The notes under the pieces were generated by a model, which was given only the letters and a program-made list of their open reading frames with translations, did not search any database and was not told the origin of the DNA. A program made the position numbers and the translations under genes. Positions 55,300-64,000 of a stretch of DNA of 64,000 nucleotides are shown piece after piece. Position 1 is the stretch's first letter; each line of letters begins with the position of its first letter. Where the stretch lies: contig CM055095.1 of assembly GCA_029204225.1 (NCBI GenBank), forward strand, positions 19,617,450 to 19,681,449, read 5' to 3'. Source of the stretch: Diphasiastrum complanatum. Taxonomy: Eukaryota > Streptophyta > Lycopodiopsida > Lycopodiales > Lycopodiaceae.

Positions 55300-56349
55300 T
55301 GTATGCCTCGGGTTCGGTGTTTGGCCTCAGTATAAGCCTACCAAATTTGAGCTTGTTTTTGAAACATTTATAGAGAGGGTTATAATGAGGCATATAGAGA
55401 GGGTTATAAAGAGGGCCAAGGTGGCAAGAGGCATTTTAGGACACTCTGCTAACCGAGGGTAATACCAAGACTGATGAAAAAAAGGCCCCTTGGTATAACC
55501 CGCGGTATATTACAGAGTGTTAATGGATCTCACTTTTGGAATTTGTTACCTATCAGCACATTGAATTCCATTTTCTATCAACATTGGTTGCCATATGCAC
55601 AAGTGAATAAAGAAATTTATGTATCACAAAAAAATGATGACCACAAATTGTGTACTCACATGCATTGACTTCTTGTTTGATGTCAATTAGTCAATTAACA
55701 AAGTGTAATCACATCTGTGAGTAATATGATTAATATTACAATGAGTTGACATACATCATCGTACTCTCTCACTCATTCATTTGGTGGTTCATTTTTATCA
55801 TTTGTTGCATCATCATGCGACAAATCCGCCAAATCAAATGAGTCTATCAATAATTCTACTCAAATATCTCCTATAGCTTCATCATTAATAAGTTGATTTT
55901 CAAAAGCTAATGGCGACGGTGACAATGAGTGAGATCGAGAAGCTGTGTCGCATGTGTCATCGATCTATCCGATGATGATGCATCACGCTCAACATCATCA
56001 TTGTCAGGCTTGCACATCATCATCCTCCAAAAATGTGTCATCGAATCCATCATTACAATCTTGTTCGTGAGGTGCATCAGTTGACAGAGCCATGTCCTCC
56101 CTGACATCTCTATCTTCAAAAAAAATTTACTTTGAGAAGTGACTTGAATCACGTGACCCATCTGGGATCTGAACGATCGGGGTTAAGACCACCTACAATT
56201 GATCGATGTTACCATAAACATTGACTTGTAGTTAGTATCCATAGCTATGTTACAGTTGCTTGGGTATTACTATACACGTTATATATTCTTCGATTGATTG
56301 ACAACAAAAGAGCATAGACATCTTGAAGACATAGAAGAAATGTACCTAC
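55300..56349. other. Unassigned DNA, possibly CACTA-derived
   Basis: No coding frame I can name. It contains the near-repeat gggttataatgaggcatatagag / gggttataaagaggg (55377-55412). The minus strand at 55907-56161 has an acidic open frame (KPDNDDVERDASSSDRSMTH) beside the TNP2 fragment and may belong to the same CACTA element. Confidence 0.35.
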
Positions 56350-56850
56350 TCACATTGTTGAGAAAAAACAAATGTATCGCTTTGATCTGTCCAAAGCTTG
56401 GTAGAATTTATTGTGAGTGTAATGTTCAAATCGTAAAAAAATTTGTGAATACACATGAGATTTAATACCATAAACCAATAGAAACAATATCTTACCAGAA
56501 CACTCTTCATATCCAAGAAAGTCGTGCATCATATTGCACATCAAGATCCCTTCACCACAAAATATCTTTGTCTAAATGGTCTTCATGTGTCAGTAACTTT
56601 AGCTCATGGCCGCAAAATCTGTAGCTCATCTATCAAGGGAGCCATATACACGTCTATATTTTTGGCCTTGTATTTTCCCGAGATAAGAAAGACAAGCATA
56701 AGGTGCCCCTTCTTGATACTTAGCCAAGTAGGACTGTTGTAATTCACAAGGATAGCCGGCCAAGTGGACCATGATCTGGAGTGCAATCTGAATGGATTCA
56801 CACCATCCATCGCCAATCCCAAATGCAAATAGCAAGGCTCCTCCCTAAAC
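56350..56850 (-). pseudogene. CACTA (En/Spm) TNP2-type transposase fragment
   Basis: Minus strand: LGLAMDGVNPFRLHSRSWST, WPAILVNYNSPTWLSIKKGH, LISGKYKAKNIDVYMAPLID, then MCNMMHDFLGYEECSG. These follow the plant Transposase_21/TNP2 order (LASDGFNPF, W-P-V-I-L-x-Y-N, GKDIDVYLRPLIDEL, W-T-x-x-D-F-P-A-Y). The first block includes the Asp that TNP2 proteins conserve. Frameshifts and stops between blocks; only about 160 residues survive. Confidence 0.8.
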
Positions 56851-57344
56851 TCACGAATACTTTAAAATAATTACTTTGAAAATTATATCAAACTAATGAA
56901 ATTTAATTATTTTATATTACTATTATTGTAATAAATAAATATCAATAGACATGCTAAAAAATTATAAATTTTTAAAAATGTTCTCTTTTATAATACATAA
57001 GATTCTACTAAGTTCCATTATTTTTGTAAAAAAATATATTATTTACAAAAATAATATCTTGAATTTGTGTGCTATTTTTGTAGTATCTTTATTAGAATGA
57101 GTAAAACTAAGAATTTGAGTTTATTCAATGATATCCATTACTTTCTCATTATATATATTACTAGATTAGTTTATCACATTTAATAGAAATTTCAAAACTA
57201 ATTATGCATTTTCATTGGTTCTAAAAAACCTAAATACAAAAAAAAATAACTTAGATAAATCTCAAATACATAACGATGAAAAATAGATACAATACAAAAA
57301 GATGAAAATGCAAATAGTATCTTAATTAAAATTATATATTATAT
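56851..57344. other. No gene seen; very AT-rich
   Basis: Dominated by A/T runs; no open frame of interest. Confidence 0.4.
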
Positions 57345-57972
57345 TGAATAATTTCATACGTGTGAAGGTTGTTCCCATGTGTGAATGATAGGCCTAGATA
57401 GACTAGTATCAAATCTCATGAGTGGATAAGATCATCATCTGGTAAGTTTTTAAAAGTTAGGATCTATTTCTTGGAATCTATAAAGTTTGGAGAGGTGCAA
57501 TTTGATTGGATGCCTCTAATTAGGGGTAGACTTTAGGCGTAGATTAAAGTTTGATCACATGGCACTCTCACACACGTGAAATTTAGCTTAGATTGAGATG
57601 AGCCTCATCACTCCTCGTATATGCTCTTTTTGGAGCTCATTCTACACATTGAAAATTGGAGTGTGGAAGATTTTGTTGATTTTACATACAACCTTGTGTA
57701 GATCTCTCTTTTGCATGCAATATTTTGAGCTCAATGCATTAATTACTATTAGTACTTTGCTATCAGCTCTATATCTATATATTAGCATTTACTTCACATG
57801 CGTAAAGCTCTCTTGGTTATCTAAACACTTGTTTTTTTAATGTTTTTGCTTGCTAGTCTACATTATGTCACTACTAGCTTTCAATATTGATGGAGATGAA
57901 GGTAGTAATGCATCCAATTCCTCTTGTGAATTGAGTAGATCCAATTAAGATTAGAAGTTTCATCTCTTCACA
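57345..57972 (+). repeat. Copia LTR remnant ending at a primer-binding site
   Basis: Ends tctcttcaca at 57972 followed by tggtatcaaagcc (57973), an initiator Met tRNA-type site with one change. The G-box-like catacgtgtgaagg at about 57357 and cacacacgtgaaa at about 57571 recall other LTRs. The left end is a guess. No gag follows; the downstream leader is duplicated. Confidence 0.5.
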
Positions 57973-58184
57973 TGGTATCAAAGCCTTGTTTAAGAAGTTT
58001 AGTATTTGATCCTTTTTAAAGTGCAAAAATAGCTTTCAATATTGATGGAGATGAAGGTAGTAATGCATCCAATTTCTCTTGTGAATTGAGTAGATCCAAT
58101 TAAGATTTGTAAGTTAAATCTCTTCATGTGGTATCAAAGCCTTGTTCAAGAGGTTGTGTTTGATTCATTTTAAAGTCCAAAAAT
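57876..58184 (+). repeat. Tandem duplication of about 155 bp spanning an LTR end and PBS
   Basis: agctttcaatattgatggag starts at 57876 and again at 58031. Both units contain ggtatcaaagccttgtt and end in taaagt(g/c)caaaaat. In the second unit the LTR-terminal CA has changed (cttcatgtggtatc). Confidence 0.88.
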
Positions 58185-59716
58185 ATCATCTTTTGAGAGA
58201 AAAAGCTAATCGCAGTGAGACAAATTCTAATAAGTGGTAGCATTGAAAATTTGGAATCCATTATTGAAAATATACTTTAGTTGTCTTTATCAGATGTGTG
58301 AATATGTGCAAGACTAGAGAGCAAATCATTTCTTTGATTTGGTCCCAAATTAACATGTATAGACATTTTGATCATCTTTCTTGTGCTAGGTGCTAGGTGT
58401 CAACAAAGCTTTAAGGATTTCAAATCTATTGGTAGATTTGAGTTTAAATCATCAGATCCATTATTTTATCTATTATTTTAGTGCCAAAAAAATATTCTTT
58501 TAGTTCTTATTTAAAATCAAAATGTAAAAAAAAAATGTCAAAGTATTTGTAAAAGTCAAAATTTTTATTTTTTGTGTAGAATTGACTAGCCTAAGTTGTA
58601 TGAAGCTCAAAGTGCTTCTAGTTAACATTTATTTGTGAGATTGTGATAGTCAAGTTGAAATCATAGTAAAGTCCTAGAACAGGGAAGAATCCAATTTTTG
58701 AGTTTACAACTTGAGTGAGGTCTTTGTAAATCTCTAGTTGAGAGTTGCTTTTAATTTTTTGTTGTTGGAAAGAGGAAATGAAATGTCGATTCAATAATTT
58801 GAAGTCTATAAACGAACTATTGAGTGTAGTGGAATGAGCCTTCTTTCCTAATGCATGACTACGCCTATCAGTAATTGAATAAATCTATAATGACAAAAGT
58901 CATGTTCAATCTTTTAGCAGCAACTTTGAAATCATTAGCACTAAAGTGATTTCATAGCCAAACAATCATGTTTGAATATTGCAATGTTGAAGTATTCAAC
59001 AAATCAAACGAAAAAATAAGAGATTTATCAGTTACAAATAACTATAGAGAAGCATACATTCTGACATGATACTGAACAAAATAAGAAGATAGATTGATTT
59101 AGTAAGTAGCATGTTCAAATCAAATGATGAGAACACAAAACAATAGTGGATGAAAACCGCATACTCTAAGCTATCTCTGAGTAACTGAAAAACTTTGTTT
59201 GATGCACTTCCACTAATAAGCAGCAAGCGCAAATAGCAATACTCTAATAGACCTCTGGAAAAAAAAAATTCTAGAGACTGAGCTGAGCTAGAGACTAAAC
59301 TATGTGAGTCTTTAATGATCAACTATTTTTACTAAGCAATTAACATGTATCCAATAGGACAGCTAATCAGGTTGCAATTGCATTCGTCAAATGGCTGTAA
59401 TGCGCTAGCATCCATCCAGTTAGGACTTCCTAGAAATTTACTTGCGAAGCAAGTAGGACAAGTCTTTAGCTTCATATCAAGTGAAACAATAATTGTTGTT
59501 CTTCGACATGGTCAACTTCTTTAACTTTCATCGGCGTCGGCGTCGTCGATAAGTCATATGTTTGCCGATATGTTGGAGCCACATGTTGAGCGATTTCTCA
59601 GTATCTCTACAAACTTTGTAACAACATGAATAAAATTGCAAAACTGGATAATAAAGTGGATGAAGATTAAAAATCGATTATTTGGATGAATTACTCCGAT
59701 AGTAAAATAATCCAAC
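58185..59716. other. No gene seen; includes a probable copia 3' LTR at its right end
   Basis: No coding frame. On the minus strand the purine tract aaggggaat followed by TGTTGGATTATTTTAC (LTR start at 59717) suggests that the LTR of the copia fragment at 59725-60700 extends leftward from 59717. Its other end was not found. Confidence 0.4.
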
Positions 59717-59724
59717 AATTCCCC

Positions 59725-60700
59725 TTAATCTGAATCCATGAATGCTTTGACCTTCAAACTTAGTTTTGCACAAATCTTTCTGTGTGCATGTAAGCTTAGT
59801 GCTTTAATAAAAATATATTTTGTCATATCTTGTGTTCGACAATACTCATTTGACAGTACTGCAAGTTCACCTCTTTGTCGAGAACTTGCTTCTGAAATAG
59901 TGATACTTAATTTCGATGTGCTTACTCCTAGAATGAAATCTAGGGCTGGTTGATTACGCAATAGCACTTTCATTATGACAAAATAAAGTTGTCAGAGCAT
60001 ATTGTTTCAAACAAACATCTGAAAGTAAGTTTCTCAACCATACTACTTCCTTTGTAACTTGAGAGACTGCGATATACTCTGATTCAGTAGAAGATAGAGC
60101 TATTGAAGTTTGCTTGTGATTGTTCCATGAAATAGGACCATTATTGAGATACAATTTAAATCCAGAAGTGGATTTACGAGTGTCTACATCTCTTGCCCAA
60201 CTTGCATATGAATAACCATTGAGAATATTGAGAGTGTCATTGTTGACTGCTCCATAACAAATGCAAAAGTCCGTAGTAGCTCGAATATATCTCAAAACTC
60301 TGATAAGAGCCTTCCAATGTGTAATACTAGGATTATTCATGAACTGACTTAAGAAACTAAATACAAAAGCTATAGAGATCCTATTATCGAATGATAAGGA
60401 TACTCACGCATCTACTCCTCGGTCATCTGAGAACATTGGTCCTTTGACAATTAGAGTCCTGGGTCCATCAGTTAGTTAGCTAATTTGCAATCCATCAGAT
60501 TATATCTGATCAACAACTTGTGAATGTATCTTTGCTGAGTAATGTAAATCAATTTTTGTTTTTTGTCTCTTTGGATTTGAATACCTGGACAATAATGAGC
60601 TTCGCCCAGATCAGTCATGTCGAATTTTGCTCTGGCATATCTCCCGATAGGTAAACTTTTATATGTTATCTTTTGAGATATATTTTGAATCAACATTTGA
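59725..60700 (-). pseudogene. Ty1/copia reverse transcriptase end and RNase H
   Basis: Minus strand: KFDMTDLGEAHYCPGIQIQR and RYIHKLLIRYNLMDCK (connection domain), a broken middle, then ITHWKALIRVLRYIRATTDF, GYSYASWARDVDTRKSTSGF (RNase H), SIALSSTESEYIAVSQVTKE and LFCHNESAIA, and after a stop the tail HIEIKYHYFRSK-like at about 59900. The RT catalytic box is not included. Stops near 60470 and 60400. Different lineage from C1-C4 (KQTSIALSSTESEYIA type). Confidence 0.82.
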
Positions 60701-61207
60701 TCTGAAGTATGGAAAAGGTCATATATTCATCAAGTGAAGAAATATCTTAACATTTGACCTAACGAATATCCACGACACAAAAATATTCTTTTCTAAGGAA
60801 TGAATAACTCTCGAAACTAGGCTATTTGTTCATGAGGATCGACTCCATTTCATTCAAAATAAGTCAGGACTGTACCAATTAAACAACTTTTAAGTGCTAT
60901 CTCCTTGGGGAATGACATAAATACTACTTAAATTTAGCAAATCTAGGTTGGCATAGCACAACACTTTGTCATTCTACATCGTTAATTTCTATTTTCACTC
61001 TCACACTTTTTGTTTACATTTTCACTCTAGTTCACACTCGTTTATGCTCGTTCATAGTGCTCTTGTATTCGTGAAACATTTTTGCTTTCATTTTCAACCT
61101 TGCACAACCAACAAACCACGGATGCGTGTACCAGCACAAGGGTGAGTTGGAAGGTTCGAGCTTCCATTCGACTTGCCACCATTTAGTCCCTGCTAGATCG
61201 TTGTAGA
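60701..61207. other. No gene seen
   Basis: No motif apart from pyrimidine-rich tttcactctcacactttttg near 61000, which could be leader sequence of the downstream retroelement. Confidence 0.3.
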
Positions 61208-62275
61208 TTGGGTGATTCGAAAGTGGATCCTTCCATCATTTTATCAAAGATCAGCACTGAATTTGTGAACTCCATTCACACAATGACTGATGCTGATTTC
61301 AAGGTTACTCTGCGTAATGCCACATTCAAAATCAATGAAGCTGTGTTCTTTGTAGCTCTTGGACTACCAACAGATGGCGTAGTCAATTCAACGTCCAAGG
61401 ACTTAATTAAGGACACGAAGTATTTTTTGGAAAATTGCTTTGTACCAAATAAAGGGTACAAAATCACAATGGTGAAGGATGTCCAGCTCAAGTTCTTGTG
61501 CAAGTATGCAAACCAAGTTCTGTTTATAACTGATGCTGAAACAAGTTTTGGCCTCAATATGCCAAATATGGAAATATTGCAAAATGTGATGAAACTTTTG
61601 AAACATCCACGATTACAAGAAAAAGATGAGTGAACCAAAGGTGAAAAAGAAACATTCCAAAAATGATGATTCTTTGACTGGATCAACCCTCGACACAACT
61701 TGATACAAGTTGGCCGAGTGACTTAGAAAAAGTGAAGAAAGTTTTGACTAGAAGTTTTTTTGGTCAGAACAAACCAAAGGATCTAATGAATCACAAAACT
61801 CGACAAAGGCATTCAAAAAAGGAAAAATTGAAAGTGTCAAAGCCTAAGGTTGAAAAGTATGCATCTGATTACGGCCGAAATGCAAAGAAGTTGTTCGACA
61901 AGACATTGCTTTAAAGAAAAAGAATACATGAGGCAGAATCTAAGAAGAAAGTTTCTTTTCAAGAGGACAACATTATTAAGCCTTCTAAATTGTCACAGAC
62001 TATTGTTGATCCTAAGCCTCAAAGTTCGAGAAGGTAGATTACAACATTGTTGATGATATTGGAGCTTTACAAGCGAACATAACTTTCAAAAAATCGATGT
62101 CTGATAACAATTATTAGAGAAAACAACTTCTAATTTTGACACAACCTAAAAGGAGATGGAAAACAAGCTACTAGAGATGACATTATTATGAGTGGATCTG
62201 GGAGACTTGGGAGCTCCTAAAATTGAAGTGACTATCAAAGGTTGTCTCATTGAAAAGGTACCAGTAGATTCATGA
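61208..62275 (+). pseudogene. Gag-like ORF with possible retropepsin start (gypsy-like), truncated
   Basis: The first 141 codons are open (MGDSKVDPSIILSKISTEFV, EAVFFVALGLPTDGVVNSTS, CKYANQVLFITDAETSFGLN). A helical Lys-rich part follows with frameshifts (KKEKLKVSKPKVEKY). Near 62195-62273 VDLGDLGAPKIEVTIKGCLI is followed by EKVPVDS, which looks like the start of a plant gypsy aspartic protease (V-D-S-G). It is cut there by the C6 LTR. I do not recognise the N-terminal part; a Gag role is inferred from position ahead of the protease. Confidence 0.4.
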
Positions 62276-62539
62276 TTAAGATAGAATGCGAGTTTGAGTA
62301 GATTCAATTTGAATAAGTTGGGTACATTGAATCTAGACCCAAAATTGGTAGGGTTAGCATTTTGGTGGGAAAGCCAAGTGGCCAAATAGGGTTTGGACCT
62401 GTTATAAAAGGATGTAACTCGTGGAGAGAGTCATCTTCTCTCTTCTCTATCTCATTTTCATGCTTATACATGGTTCTCTTGGGTTCTACTATCCATTGGT
62501 GCACTATTTTGGTGATTGCTTGCAATTCTATCTTTCACA
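62276..62539 (+). repeat. C6 5' LTR
   Basis: Ends ctatctttcaca at 62539. Shares long blocks with the C5 LTR (9240-9673, minus strand). The start is uncertain by some bases because no target duplication is visible; it interrupts the protease-like frame. Confidence 0.7.
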
Positions 62540-62553
62540 TGGTATCAGAGCTT
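62540..62553 (+). promoter_or_regulatory. C6 primer-binding site
   Basis: tggtatcagagctt directly after the LTR end. Confidence 0.9.
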
Positions 62554-63139
62554 GTGTTTCAGGTTATGAAGGAGGAAATTAGATCTATCAATGATTTGGT
62601 GAAGATATCAAGTCTAGAGCATGCTAGAGAGGATTCTACACCAAAATCGGATTTTTTGCTTTTGTAGATTGGATCTTTTGTAGATCAAAACACTAAATAG
62701 GTCAATATACTTGTTCAATTCCATTTTTTGAATTCACATGCTAGATTTGGCCGATTTTTGGATTATTGGTTCAGCCTAAGTGGTGGCTTATAGATAGCAT
62801 ATCAAATTTTCAGCATTTGCATGTAGATTTGGAATAGTCAATTTTTTGTGATTTTGTCAAAACCCTAATTTTGATTGGATCTCTAGATAGTGAGGTTGCT
62901 GTACTTCATTTGAGTGTGTTTCAATCTTAGGAAGTGGCAAAAGTCATTAGATTGAGGATAGATCATAGGTTGATCAAGATTCCATGATTCTATGTGTTGA
63001 TTTACTTGGATAAGTGCTAGAAGAGAATTTGTGAGATAGTTTCAAATCTTGGTGATTTCTTTTGAAAGCATTTGTTGTTGTTCAAAGGAGTGCTTTGTGC
63101 ATTGAAACAGGTTGAAAGAGAAGTTCAGGTCATTGCTAC

Positions 63140-64000
63140 ATGGCAACCTCAATTGGAGTCATGTTGGAAGCCAATGATAGGCTTACCTCAAGTAACTATT
63201 CATTATGGAAAGTGAGGATGGAGTCACTTCTTCAGATGAATGATGTTTTGGATATTGTTGTAGGCTTGGAGGAGAGACCAGCAATACAACAAGATCAATT
63301 GAGGTATGACAAGAGGGCCAAGAAGGCTCTACCCATGATAAAGATGAATGTTACCAATGAACTTCTCAAGGAAGTTGGTAAGTGCACATCATCTTTGGAA
63401 GCTTGGAATTCAATTTTATGAATCCAAGTCTACTTCTAGAGTGTTGAGTCTAAGAAGGCAAAGCTTTTCTTGTTTGCAAAAGAATGAAGAAAGTCCAAGT
63501 ACTTTTGTTTTGAGAATGAAAGCATTGAATGATGAGTTAGCTTGCATAGATGAAAGCATTAAGGAAGGAGAGCTTATTCAAGTGATTCTTAATGGCTTGT
63601 TGGATTCTCATGCTAACATTGTTCAAAGTATTGCTATTCAAAAGACTTTGCCAAGTCTGATGGATTTTCAAGAGATCTTGACCAATGAGGAATATAGGCA
63701 TCAAGCAAGAGGTGGATCTACATTGACACTTCAAGAGGATGCTATGTTCACAAAGGGCAAATTCAAGGGCAAAACCAAAAGCAAGTGGTCTAAAGGGCAA
63801 GATCAAGTGGATGCTTCTTCAAGTGGCAAAAAGAAGGATAGATCAAAGCTCAAGTGCTTCTATTGTGGCATCAAAGGACACTTTGCAAGTGAGTGCTACA
63901 AGAAGAAGAGAGATCAAGGAGACAAGCAAGGTAATCTTACTCTTGATGAGGATGGTTTGGATGTGCAAGATGCAAATGATGATGCTTTTGTGATGTCTTC
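63140..64000 (+). pseudogene. C6 copia gag, running off the window
   Basis: Gag starts at ATG 63140 (MATSIGVMLEANDRLTSSNY) with SLWKVRMESLLQMNDVLDIV. A frameshift of one base near 63415 ends the first frame after LEAWNSIL; the continuation in another frame reads YESKSTSRVLSLRRQ, ELIQVILNGLLDSHANIVQS and the knuckle CFYCGIKGHFASEC (about 63857-63898). The rest of gag-pol lies beyond 64000. Same family as C1 and C5. Confidence 0.85.

Noticed and set aside
59738-59953. Plus-strand open frame over the copia RNase H region
   Set aside because: Antisense shadow of the minus-strand RNase H tail.
1-64000. tRNA genes, because tggtatcagag-type sequences recur
   Set aside because: These are retrotransposon primer-binding sites next to LTR ends; no cloverleaf was seen around them.

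Overview
The window is gene-poor, AT-rich land-plant DNA built almost entirely of mobile elements. Evidence for a plant: dense Ty1/copia and Ty3/gypsy remnants, primer-binding sites for initiator-Met tRNA next to LTR ends, a CACTA (TNP2) transposase fragment, and a 42-nt exon that looks like the K-box exon of a MIKC MADS gene. I cannot name the species. No rRNA, tRNA gene, CRISPR or operon is visible.

Layout. 1-11.5 kb: decayed gypsy and copia fragments plus an unrecognised coiled-coil ORF. 11.6-18.8 kb: a TG repeat, a possible MADS remnant, and a copia element with LTRs that has lost its reverse transcriptase (C7). 18.8-55.3 kb: one large nest. Its outermost layer is a plus-strand copia element (C3), split by two oppositely oriented copies of the same terminal-inverted-repeat DNA transposon, here called TE-A. 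Copy 1 (20686-27014) is an internally deleted derivative. Copy 2 (29025-53560) is the fuller one, about 9.0 kb once later insertions are subtracted. Copy 2 was invaded by copia C2 (34080-39970) and copia C4 (41025-50648), and C4 was invaded by a very young copia, C1 (42125-48646, LTRs differing at 2 of 654 positions). 55.3-64 kb: a CACTA fragment, LTR remnants, another copia pol fragment, a gypsy-like gag/protease remnant and the 5' half of copia C6.

The main discovery candidate is TE-A. Read across its two copies it carries four genes. (1) A multi-exon DDE-type transposase with a D / D-CxxC / E layout resembling RAG1/Transib/KDZ-like transposases. (2) A protein with a CPYCNKKC cluster. (3) A gene whose N-terminal part is a histone H3 (histone-fold) domain and which continues, in frame across the C4 insertion site, into a Ulp1/SENP-like (C48) cysteine protease with recognisable His, Asp, Gln and Cys positions. 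(4) An unrecognised protein conserved in both copies. Genes 2 and 3 are divergent from a shared region of about 0.5 kb rich in CACGTG-type motifs. I know of no described transposon with a histone H3-Ulp1 fusion. Both copies are disrupted here, so function must be tested in other copies.

Order of events inferred from nesting: C3, then TE-A insertions, then C2 and C4, then C1. All four TE-A genes and all pol genes except the C1 ORF contain frameshifts, stops or insertions. The C1 ORF is open but has a damaged reverse transcriptase.
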